Assembly: GCF_000250655.1 (NCBI RefSeq)
Contig: NC_016935.1
Location: 3,242,001 to 3,306,000, forward strand
Reading direction: 5' to 3'
DNA from: Paenibacillus mucilaginosus 3016
Lineage (GTDB): Bacteria; Bacillota; Bacilli; Paenibacillales; NBRC-103111
DNA length: 64,000 nt
Shown: piece after piece, positions 18,922 through 27,200 of the stretch
Position numbering within the stretch: the stretch's first letter is position 1
How the letters are laid out: each line of letters starts with the position of its first letter
Program-made: the position numbers and the translations under genes
The notes under the pieces: model-generated
What the model saw: the letters and a program-made list of their open reading frames with translations, nothing else
What the model was told of the DNA's origin: nothing
The model's database searches: none

Positions 18922-21273
18922 TTATTCCCCGCCGGCAAACTTCTTCGTGATCGTCTGAGCGGGCACCGGCCTGCTGAGCAGGTAGCCCTGAATCGCCGCA
19001 CAGCGGCTGCGGGCCAGCCGTTCGCGCTGCTCCTCGGTCTCCACCCCTTCGGCCACCGTCCCCATGCCGAAGCTCAGGGCCAGGGTGATCAGGGCTTCGG
19101 CGATCGCGCCGTTGCCGCCCTCGTCCGTCATCTCCTGCACAAACGAGCGGTCGATCTTGATCGTCTTCACCGGGAGCTGCCGGATGAGTCCGAGCGACGA
19201 ATAGCCCGTCCCGAAATCGTCGAGGGAGATCGAGACGCCGAGCTGGGCCAGATCCAGCAGCATCCGGCGGGTGTGCTCGAGGTCCCGCACGGCGGCCGTC
19301 TCGGTGATCTCGAGGATGAGCAGCTCCGGCGGAAGACCGGTCTGCTCCAGGACGGCACGCACCTCTTCAGGGAATCCGGAGCGCATGAGCTGGGCGGCCG
19401 ACACATTGACCGAGACGGTCCATCGCTGCCCGAGGTCGTACCAGGCTTTGTTCTGCCTGCACGCTTCCCCCAGCACCCACTGGCCGATCGGCACGATGAG
19501 GCCGCACTCCTCCGCCACCGGGATGAACTCGACCGGAGGGACCAGGCCGGAGGCACCGGGCGCATTCCAGCGGATGAGGGCCTCCATGCCGATGATCCGG
19601 CCGGAAGAGAGCTCCGCCTGTGGCTGGTAATGCAGGACGAGCTCGCCGCGGTCGAGAGCCAGCCGCAGCCGCTGTTCCAGGCTGAAGCGGGCTTCGGACA
19701 AGCGGTTCATCTCCAGATCATAGACGCTGACGCGGTTCTTCCCAAGGCTCTTCGCCCGGTACATGGCATTGTCGGCATGCTTCATGAGCGTCTCGGTATC
19801 CGTACCGTCCTCGGGGTAGTGGGCGATGCCGATGCTCGACGTCAAGTGAAGCTCCTGGCTGTCAAGCACGAACGGCCGGCGGATCTCCTTCAGTATGAGG
19901 TGTGCCAGGTCCTCCGCTTCCCCGCGGTCCAGGTCGGCAAGCAGGACAAGGAACTCGTCCCCGCCCAGTCTTGCGATGAGATGCGGCCCCGGGACCGCCG
20001 ACTTCAGGGATTCCGCCACATGCTGGAGCAGCTGATCGCCCGTGCCGTGACCGAGGACATCGTTGATCTGCTTGAACCGGTCGAGATCCAGCAGCAGGAC
20101 GGCCATCCGCCGGTCCGGGTTCTCTTTGGCAAGCTCACCGAACCGTTTGTGGAACAGAGCCCGGTTTCCGACACGAGTCAGGGGATCGGTGTACGCCATC
20201 TCCCGGATCCGGTCCTCCGTAAGCTTCACGTCCGTCACGTCCCGGACGATATCCATCCGCAGCAGCTCATCTTCATATTCGAAGTAATCGCAGTCCAGGG
20301 CGACATGCATCACTTCGCCTTTTGCCGTAGTAAGGGGGAACACCAAGCCGCGGTGACGCTCCTGCCGGTCGAAGTCCCCGCGGAAATGAGCCAGCATGGC
20401 CTCGCGTTCTTCCTCGGGAAAAATCTCGAGCAGCGAGCTGCCCGGGGAGAGAGCAATATGGAACATGTTCTCCACCATGGGATTCAGCTCACGGATGCGG
20501 GCGGAGCTGTCCAGCACCATGATGCTGTGCGGGCTCGTCTCGAACAGGATGCGGAATCGGTTGCCGATCGAGGTCAGGAAACCGTATTTGACCATCAGGT
20601 AGCGGATCATCGCGGCCCAGATCACGGTGCCGTACACGAAGAACAGGGACGGAAGCGGCATCGGCGGCGGGAGCAGCTCGGCGAGCACCCCGAAGACCAG
20701 CACCCAGATGAAGAGGATCGAGGACGATGCGGCAAGGATCGTGTACTTGCGTTTCATCCGCTCGGTCGGGACCCGCCGTCTGGCCAGCAGCAGCAGCGGG
20801 ACGAAGGCGGAGATATAGAAGAGCACGAAGATCATCAGGGCAAAGTAGCCCGAGGGCTCGATCACGAGCTTGTTCCAGGGACCGACCGCCTCGGTGCCGG
20901 TGAAGATCAGTTCCGTATGGCCTGTCTGGAAGATCAGCGCTAGAACCAGGGGAGGCGCATAACAGATGCCGTAGTAGAGCAGAGGATGCAGCCGTTCGTT
21001 CCAACGAACAAATTGGGTATAAAAATGGTAGGCGAATCCGATCGACAACCCTGCCGAGATTCCCGACCAGTTCTCCACAATCGCAATCGAATACTCGGGA
21101 GGCAGCAGCGCCCGCACCATCTCACCGAAGAAGAAGGAGGCGAGGGACAGCATCAGGGCGGCGGCCGTGCGGCTTTTGGCATCATGGCGCCATTCCATCT
21201 CGCAAGCCATAATCAGGCACAGAAGGCCGGGGAAAAAATAAAAGCCCCACAGCAGATAAGAAGTCAGTGTCAT
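18922..21273 (-). CDS. 7TM-PAS-GGDEF-EAL bifunctional c-di-GMP protein
   Basis: A 783-residue membrane protein. Residues about 1-235 hold seven hydrophobic helices like the 7TM histidine-kinase-type sensor module; a PAS domain follows (about 240-355), then GGDEF (about 360-525) and EAL (about 535-780). GGDEF is intact (ARLGGDEF) and lacks the usual RxxD inhibitory site ahead of it. EAL is intact (MEAL, LEITET, DDFGTGYSSL, IKIDRSFV, AEGVETEEQ, QGYLLSRPV). Both cyclase and phosphodiesterase activity are possible. Start ATG 21273 has GGAGG 7 bases upstream. It differs from the MHYT protein at 11.9 kb in sensor type and in having an intact GGDEF. Confidence 0.93.
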   Translation of the reverse strand: MTLTSYLLWGFYFFPGLLCLIMACEMEWRHDAKSRTAAALMLSLASFFFGEMVRALLPPEYSIAIVENWSGISAGLSIGFAYHFYTQFVRWNERLHPLLYYGICYAPPLVLALIFQTGHTELIFTGTEAVGPWNKLVIEPSGYFALMIFVLFYISAFVPLLLLARRRVPTERMKRKYTILAASSSILFIWVLVFGVLAELLPPPMPLPSLFFVYGTVIWAAMIRYLMVKYGFLTSIGNRFRILFETSPHSIMVLDSSARIRELNPMVENMFHIALSPGSSLLEIFPEEEREAMLAHFRGDFDRQERHRGLVFPLTTAKGEVMHVALDCDYFEYEDELLRMDIVRDVTDVKLTEDRIREMAYTDPLTRVGNRALFHKRFGELAKENPDRRMAVLLLDLDRFKQINDVLGHGTGDQLLQHVAESLKSAVPGPHLIARLGGDEFLVLLADLDRGEAEDLAHLILKEIRRPFVLDSQELHLTSSIGIAHYPEDGTDTETLMKHADNAMYRAKSLGKNRVSVYDLEMNRLSEARFSLEQRLRLALDRGELVLHYQPQAELSSGRIIGMEALIRWNAPGASGLVPPVEFIPVAEECGLIVPIGQWVLGEACRQNKAWYDLGQRWTVSVNVSAAQLMRSGFPEEVRAVLEQTGLPPELLILEITETAAVRDLEHTRRMLLDLAQLGVSISLDDFGTGYSSLGLIRQLPVKTIKIDRSFVQEMTDEGGNGAIAEALITLALSFGMGTVAEGVETEEQRERLARSRCAAIQGYLLSRPVPAQTITKKFAGGE

Positions 21274-21486
21274 GGTGAACCTCCATATGTAGAACAGCCC
21301 AAACCATATAGTTTCAGTTTACCTTAAGATTCGACAAAAGTAACCGTTTTCCTCCCTGCCGGTTTATGCCATTGAAAGTGCAGGTGTCCTATAGAGAGAA
21401 TTGGGAGGATATGTTAGACTATTGAACTATCGGCCGGACCCTGTAAGCCGCAGCCGACCAAACTGACTCAGACCGAGGTGACAAGC

Positions 21487-23247
21487 ATGGCCAAAGGGCT
21501 TCCCAAAATTCCCATACGCGATTATGTGCTCCTGCTGTCCCAATACCTGAAAAACCAGCGGAGGAGCATGCTGCTGCTGACCTTCCTGCTGCTCTTCGGC
21601 ATCGCCATGCAGCTCATCACGCCGCAGATCATACGCTATTTCATCGATACGGCACAGTCGCAGCCGAGCTCCCGGCCGCTCTATTACGCGGCGGGGCTTT
21701 TCCTCGCAGCTACGCTGCTGCAGCAGATCGTCAACGTGGGGGCGACCTACGTCGGGGCGAGCGTCGGCTGGATTGCGACCAACCAGCTGCGGCTGGATGT
21801 CGCCTCCCACTGTCTGCGGCTCGATATGTCGTTTCACAAATCCCAGACCTCCGGCGCCATCATCGAGCGGGTAGACGGGGACATCAACGCGCTGTCGAAT
21901 TTCTTCTCGAGCTTCGTCATTACGCTGCTGAGCAACGTGATCCTGGTGGCCGGCATGCTGGTGCTGCTCTTCCGCGAGGGATGGCTGATCGGGACGGGAA
22001 TGCTGTTCTTCGTGCTATTCGCCCTGGCCTCCATTCAATACATACGCCGCTTCGCCGTCCCCCATTGGGGCAAGCTCAGGGAGATCAGCGCCCGGTTCTA
22101 CGGCTTTCTCGGGGAGCATCTCGAGGGAACGGAGGACACAAGGGCGAACGGGGCGACGGGCTACGTCATGTTCCGCTTCCATCAGCTCCTCAGGGAGTGG
22201 CTTCCGCTGCGCATCCGCGCTTTCCTCGGGTGGGCTTCGATGTGGATCACCACGCTGATCGTGTTCACGATCGGCAGCGCCGTCGCTTTCGCGATCAGCT
22301 ACAGCCTGTGGAAGCAGGGGGCAATTACGCTCGGCACCGTGTACATGATCTTCTATTATACGGAGCTCATGGCCAAACCCATCGAGCAGATCCGCACCCA
22401 GATGGAGGATCTGCAGAAAGCCGACGCGAGCATCCTCCGGGTGAGGGAGCTGCTGGCCACCCCGGCCGCCATCCAGGACGGCCCCGGGACACCGGTGCCG
22501 GAAGGCCCGCTGTCCGTCGAGTTCGACCGGGTCTCCTTCAGCTATGACGGCTCCGGCCGGACGCTCGACGGCTTAAGCTTCCGCCTTGAGCCGGGCCAGG
22601 TGCTCGGGCTGCTCGGCCGTACGGGGAGCGGCAAGACGACGCTCGCCCGCCTGCTGCTCCGCTTCTACGATGCGGACGAAGGCGAGATCCGCATCGGCGG
22701 AACGGAGATCCGTGAACCGAAGCTGCAGCAGCTGCGGGGGCGTGTCGGCATGGTGACACAGAATATTGAGATCTTCCAGGGGACGCTGCGCGACAACCTG
22801 ACCTTCTTCGACGATACGATCGGCGATGAGCGGGTGTCGGGGGTCCTGAGGGAGCTCGGCCTCCACGGCTGGCTGGAGTCGCTGCCGCAGGGGCTGGATA
22901 CCCAGCTGGAATCCGGAGGCGGGGGATTGTCCGCAGGCGAAGCCCAGCTGCTGTCCTTCGCCCGGGTGTTCCTCGCCGATCCGGGGCTCGTCATTCTCGA
23001 TGAAGCCTCTTCCCGGCTGGACCCGGCAACCGAGCAGCGGATCGAACGGGCGATGAACCGGCTGCTCGTCGGGCGCACCTGTATTATCATTGCCCACCGG
23101 CTGGCCACCATCGAGAGGGCCGACCGCATCCTGATTCTGCAGGAGGGCCGGATCATCGAGGAGGGGGAACGGGAGACGCTGCGGCGTGACCCGGGCTCCC
23201 GCTACGCCCGGATGCTGCAGGTGGGAATGGAGGAGATGCTGGTATGA
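21487..23247 (+). CDS. heterodimeric ABC exporter subunit 1 (catalytic Glu present)
   Basis: A 586-residue exporter half: six-helix membrane domain (about 15-310) and nucleotide-binding domain (about 340-580). Walker A is GRTGSGKTT (Lys383), Walker B VILDEAS has catalytic Glu506 and the H-loop is IAHRLAT. The ABC signature is degenerate, LSAGEAQ instead of LSGGQ. The stop overlaps the next gene's start (ATGA at 23244-23247), so the two are translationally coupled. Start ATG 21487 lies 6 bases after GAGGTG. The substrate is unknown: drug, lipid or peptide are all possible. Confidence 0.93.
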   Translation: MAKGLPKIPIRDYVLLLSQYLKNQRRSMLLLTFLLLFGIAMQLITPQIIRYFIDTAQSQPSSRPLYYAAGLFLAATLLQQIVNVGATYVGASVGWIATNQLRLDVASHCLRLDMSFHKSQTSGAIIERVDGDINALSNFFSSFVITLLSNVILVAGMLVLLFREGWLIGTGMLFFVLFALASIQYIRRFAVPHWGKLREISARFYGFLGEHLEGTEDTRANGATGYVMFRFHQLLREWLPLRIRAFLGWASMWITTLIVFTIGSAVAFAISYSLWKQGAITLGTVYMIFYYTELMAKPIEQIRTQMEDLQKADASILRVRELLATPAAIQDGPGTPVPEGPLSVEFDRVSFSYDGSGRTLDGLSFRLEPGQVLGLLGRTGSGKTTLARLLLRFYDADEGEIRIGGTEIREPKLQQLRGRVGMVTQNIEIFQGTLRDNLTFFDDTIGDERVSGVLRELGLHGWLESLPQGLDTQLESGGGGLSAGEAQLLSFARVFLADPGLVILDEASSRLDPATEQRIERAMNRLLVGRTCIIIAHRLATIERADRILILQEGRIIEEGERETLRRDPGSRYARMLQVGMEEMLV

Positions 23248-25004
23248 CGACCTTTACCTTCTTGTGGCGGCTGACCCGCTACCGGCTCGGGCTCTATTTC
23301 CTGAACGCGCTGGCTTGGACCCTGATCTACCTGGCGCCGATCGTGCCGGGACTGCTCACCAAAGCGTTCTTCGACATGCTGTCCGGCAGCTCGCCGTATG
23401 AGCTGGGCCTGGGCATGATTATCGTGCTGCTTGTCGCGGCGGCGCTCGGGCGTGTGGTGCTCATTATTTTCGGGTTCATGACCGATGTCCAGTTCCGCTT
23501 CCGGATCGGCGGCCTGCTCCGCCGCAACCTGCTCAGCCACGTGCTGAAGGAACCGGGGGCCCGTGCGATCCCGACCTCCCCGGGTGAGGCGATCTCCTCG
23601 TTCCGGGACGATGTCGAGCAGGTGGAGGAGACGGTGAGCTGGTCGGTGGACGCGTTCGGCATGACGCTGTTCGCGGCGGTCTCCTGCTACATCCTGATCG
23701 GGATCAACGCTCAGATGACCTTGTGGGTATTCCTGCCGCTTGTCCTCGTGGTGACCGTCGCCCAGCTGTCCACGGCGATGCTCCAGAAGTACCGGGCCGC
23801 CAGCCGAGAGGCGACCAGCCAGGTGACCGGGGCGATCTCGGAGATGTTCAGCACCGTGCAGTCCATCCAGGTGGCCGGCGCCGAAGACCGGGTGATCCGC
23901 CGGTTCAAGGAGCTGGGGGAGCAGCGCAGGGAAGCGATGCTGAAGGACCGGCTGCTGAGCACGTCGCTCGAGTCGATCTTCAGCAATGCAGTGAACTTCG
24001 GCACAGGGCTGATCCTGATCCTTGCAGCGGATTCCATGCGGACCGGCACGTTCACTGTGGGCGATTTTGCCTTGTTTGTTTACTATTTGAATTTCGTGAC
24101 GCAGTTTATCCAGAATTTCGGCAAGTTCATGACCTACTTCAAGCAGAGCACCGTTGCGCAGGAGCGGCTGCAGAGCCTGCTGCAGGGTGCCCCGGCCGAG
24201 CGGCTGACGGAGCATCATCCGCTGCTGCTTCGCGGGAACCTGCCGGAGCCGCAGGAAGCGGAGCGCAGGCCCGAGGACCGGCTGCAGCAGCTCAGCGTCG
24301 CAGGCCTGACCTACCGCTATCCCGAGACGGGGCGGGGGATCGAGGGCATCGACTTCGAGCTTGGCCGCGGCGCCTTCGTCGTGATTACCGGCCGTGTCGG
24401 CTCCGGCAAGACGACGCTCGTGCGGACGCTGCTCGGTCTGCTGCCGAAGCAGGCGGGAGAGATCCGGTGGAACGGGAAGCGGGTCGAGGACCCTTCCGAG
24501 TTCTTCATCCCGCCGCACAGCGCTTACACCCCGCAGATCCCGCGGCTTTACAGCGATACGCTCCAGAACAACATCCTGCTCGGGATGCGGGCGGACCCGG
24601 CCAGGGTTGGCCGCGCCGTACACGCGGCCGTGCTGGAGGAGGACCTTGAGCGGCTCGGTGCGGGAATGGAGACCGTCATCGGCCCGCGGGGTGTGAAGCT
24701 CTCCGGCGGGCAGGCCCAGCGGACGGCGGCCGCCCGAATGTTCGTGCGGGAGGCGGAGCTGCTCGTCTTCGACGATCTCTCCAGCGCTCTCGACGTCGAC
24801 ACGGAGAGCCGGCTGTGGGAACGGCTGGAGGAGCAGCGCTCCGGCGCCGCCTGCCTGGTCGTCTCGCACCGCAGGTCGGCCCTGGCCCGGGCGGACCGGA
24901 TTCTCGTCCTGAAGGACGGCCGCGTCGAGGCCTCGGGACGGCTCGAGGAGCTGCTCGAGAGGAGCGAGGAGCTGCGCCGGCTGTGGTACCGCGGGGAAGA
25001 GTAA
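23244..25004 (+). CDS. heterodimeric ABC exporter subunit 2 (canonical signature, Asp for Glu)
   Basis: A 586-residue partner of the preceding half. The membrane domain is about 10-310 and the nucleotide-binding domain about 345-580. Walker A is GRVGSGKTT (Lys389) and the signature LSGGQAQR is canonical, but Walker B reads LVFDDLSS, with Asp511 where the catalytic Glu should be. Subunit 1 shows the mirror pattern, so a dimer would have one consensus and one degenerate ATP site, as in known heterodimeric exporters. It overlaps subunit 1 by four bases and ends ahead of a terminator. Confidence 0.93.
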   Translation: MTTFTFLWRLTRYRLGLYFLNALAWTLIYLAPIVPGLLTKAFFDMLSGSSPYELGLGMIIVLLVAAALGRVVLIIFGFMTDVQFRFRIGGLLRRNLLSHVLKEPGARAIPTSPGEAISSFRDDVEQVEETVSWSVDAFGMTLFAAVSCYILIGINAQMTLWVFLPLVLVVTVAQLSTAMLQKYRAASREATSQVTGAISEMFSTVQSIQVAGAEDRVIRRFKELGEQRREAMLKDRLLSTSLESIFSNAVNFGTGLILILAADSMRTGTFTVGDFALFVYYLNFVTQFIQNFGKFMTYFKQSTVAQERLQSLLQGAPAERLTEHHPLLLRGNLPEPQEAERRPEDRLQQLSVAGLTYRYPETGRGIEGIDFELGRGAFVVITGRVGSGKTTLVRTLLGLLPKQAGEIRWNGKRVEDPSEFFIPPHSAYTPQIPRLYSDTLQNNILLGMRADPARVGRAVHAAVLEEDLERLGAGMETVIGPRGVKLSGGQAQRTAAARMFVREAELLVFDDLSSALDVDTESRLWERLEEQRSGAACLVVSHRRSALARADRILVLKDGRVEASGRLEELLERSEELRRLWYRGEE

Positions 25005-25171
25005 GGCGCCGCCGGCTTCCGCTAGCGTAGCGCAGACTGCACGATTTTTTGTATCCGTACGTGAACCGTGGTATTTCCCGGGGAAGCGCAGGAGTCGACA
25101 GGCTTCGGCACGAAGCGGCACCGCCCGGTCTCCCGGGCAAGGGGCTGCTTCCGGCCCTCGGTTTCAACTGG

Positions 25172-25210
25172 CAAGCCCTTCCGAGCCGACGGCCGGAAGG
25201 GCTTGTTTGT
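25172..25210 (+). terminator. intrinsic terminator after the ABC exporter
   Basis: CAAGCCCTTCCG-a-GCC paired with GGC-CGGAAGGGCTTG followed by TTTGT. The rest of 25005-25408, between convergent genes, shows no gene; a GCAGCATGCTGC self-complementary run lies near 25277. Confidence 0.75.
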
Positions 25211-25408
25211 CGTTTGCTTCGCTGCCGGGCAGGGATCATACTCCCGTCAGGGGGTATAGAGCCTGTGCGCGGGGTCATGCAGCATGCTGCATGCTTAAGC
25301 CGTGAAGTTGAGCCTCCGTCAAGGGGGCGCGCGAGGTCTTCGTCATGCCGCGTTCGGGTCGGCAGTCTCGGCAAGCCGGCAGCCCGCTGTCCCAGGACCC
25401 GCGCCTTC

Positions 25409-26662
25409 TTACCGGCCGCAGCGGTACAGGAAGGCGTCCAGGGGCATCCTTGTCTGCAGCCCGGTGGCGAGATCCTTGACCTCAACCATGCCGGCCTCGT
25501 CCTCTTCCTCGCCGAGGACGAGGAGGTAGGAAGCCCCCGCCCGGACGGCCGTCTTCAGCGCTCCCTTCCAGCCGGCCGGCTCCAGCGGGGAATCGGCAGC
25601 CATGCCGGCGCGGCGCAGCGCATCCAGCACAGGCAGCACCCGCGGGCACGCCGCTTCGCTGAGGGGCACGACCCAGACATCGGGCCCCTGCGGGCCGGCA
25701 TCCGGCAGGGCGCCGGTGTCCCGCAGGAGGAGCAGCGTCCTCTCGAGGCCGACGCCGAAGCCGGCGGCGTGCAGGGGCGGACCGCCGAGCTCCGCGTAGA
25801 GCGCATTGTAGCGCCCGCCCCCGGAGACGGCCGAACCGCCGTGCTGGATCTCGAATACGGTTCCCGTGTAATAATCGAGGCCCCGCACCAGCAGCGGGTC
25901 GCGCTCATACGGGAGGCCGAGCGAATCCAGGGCGGCGTCGACCCCGCCGGCGTGGCTGCGGCAGGGGGGACAGAGCGACGCCGAGAGCTGCGGGGCCTGC
26001 CCGAGCCGGCTCCGGCAGCCGGGCTGCTTGCAGTCGAGCGTGCGCAGCGGGTTCAGCTCGAGCCGCCGGAGGCAGTCGGTGCAGAGCGCTTCCGCATCCT
26101 GCCGCAGGTAAGACTGCAGCTTGGCGGCATAGTCCCGCCGGCAGTCCACGCAGCCCACGCTGCCGACGGAGACGGTAAGCCCGGTAACGCCGAGCTCCTC
26201 GTAGAAGCGCAGCGCCATGGCCATCAGCTCCGCATCGGCCAGGGGGGAGGCGGAGCCGACCGCCTCCACGCCGAACTGCGTGTGCTGCCGCAGCCTCCCC
26301 TGACCCGGCCGCTCATAGCGGAACATCGGGCCGATATAGTAGAGCTTCAGCGGCAGAGGGCCGCTGAAGAGCCGGCCCTGGATTATGGCCCGGGCTGTGC
26401 CGGCGGTTCCTTCCGGCCGCAGGGCCAGCTGCCGCCCGCCCCGGTCCGTTAAGGTATACATTTCCTTCTCCACGATGTCCGTCGCATCACCCACGCTGCG
26501 GCTGTACAGTTCCTCGTACTCCAGGAGGGGCGTGCGGATTTCCTTGGCATGATGCAGCCGCGCCACCTTTCTTGCAGCGTTTTCCATCCGGTGCCACAGG
26601 AAGCTCTCTTCGGGCAGCACGTCTGCCGTGCCGCGGGGGCGAATCCATTCTTTGGTCTTCAG
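25409..26662 (-). CDS. hisS: histidyl-tRNA synthetase, probable CTG start
   Basis: A 417-residue class II synthetase that charges tRNA-His. Class II motif 1 precedes ALRPEGT (motif 2 region), and FRYERPGQGRLRQHTQFGVE and the HisRS signature LVRGLDYYTGTVFE are present, followed by an anticodon-binding domain (about 320-417). A Cys cluster (CVDC, CTDC, CKQPGC, CPPC) sits mid-protein, as in Bacillus-type HisRS. The conserved KTKEWIRPRGT start is reached by CTG at 26662, 9 bases after AGGAGGG; there is no ATG, GTG or TTG nearby, and longer in-frame extensions run through the T-box terminator. So a rare CTG start is likely. Confidence 0.9.
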   Translation of the reverse strand: MKTKEWIRPRGTADVLPEESFLWHRMENAARKVARLHHAKEIRTPLLEYEELYSRSVGDATDIVEKEMYTLTDRGGRQLALRPEGTAGTARAIIQGRLFSGPLPLKLYYIGPMFRYERPGQGRLRQHTQFGVEAVGSASPLADAELMAMALRFYEELGVTGLTVSVGSVGCVDCRRDYAAKLQSYLRQDAEALCTDCLRRLELNPLRTLDCKQPGCRSRLGQAPQLSASLCPPCRSHAGGVDAALDSLGLPYERDPLLVRGLDYYTGTVFEIQHGGSAVSGGGRYNALYAELGGPPLHAAGFGVGLERTLLLLRDTGALPDAGPQGPDVWVVPLSEAACPRVLPVLDALRRAGMAADSPLEPAGWKGALKTAVRAGASYLLVLGEEEDEAGMVEVKDLATGLQTRMPLDAFLYRCGR

Positions 26663-26732
26663 TGCCTTTTCCCTCCTGGTGATAAGTATTGGCGTACAGC
26701 AGCTGACGGCTGGCGGCGGGCCGGGAGAACGC

Positions 26733-27036
26733 AAAAAAGCCCCATCCCTTACGGGACGAGGCTCGGCTCGCGGTACCACCCATGTTACACTGCACCCCGG
26801 TCTTCCGCAGAAGGGGAGCACAGCATCTCTCGACAGGGGTCACAACAACTAACCCCTCTTCCGCTGATAACGGTGGAAGTTTCCGGTGCCGCCTACTGGG
26901 CTGCCGCGCTGATTGCGCAGAGCGGGTTCGGGACACGGCTCAAGGGTGTGTTTCGGTCTCTTCATACGTCCGGTTCGCACCAGCCACCGGCTCTCTGCAC
27001 GTACGGGGAAGCGACCTACTCTCCCTGTCAACGCCT
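26733..27036 (-). promoter_or_regulatory. T-box leader of hisS
   Basis: Reading the minus strand, the conserved T-box GGGTGGTACCGCG (26769-26781) is directly followed by a terminator stem (CCTCGTCCC-GTAA-GGGATGGGG, then CTTTTTT, ending at about 26733). Upstream lie the stem I elements: an AGTA box, a GGTGGC/GAACCGG apical region and a candidate His specifier CAC at about 26946-26950. Uncharged tRNA-His would bind and favour read-through. The T-box core and terminator are certain; the specifier choice is inferred. Confidence 0.92.
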
Positions 27037-27200
27037 GCATGCTATACAATAACAGCAGAGACTGGAATGAATTGGTTCATTCTGTCTCAATCTACCAAGG
27101 ATTCTACAATGGGAAGCTTCCGGTTGTCAACTCTCGTTTCTGCGGCTGGGTGCCGGAACGGCAGCCGTCCTTCCGGCGTAATCTCAAAGCCCCCATCGAC

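Noticed and set aside
26663..26821. N-terminal extension of HisRS into the leader
   Set aside because: The extension would encode the T-box and terminator hairpin and has no synthetase sequence.
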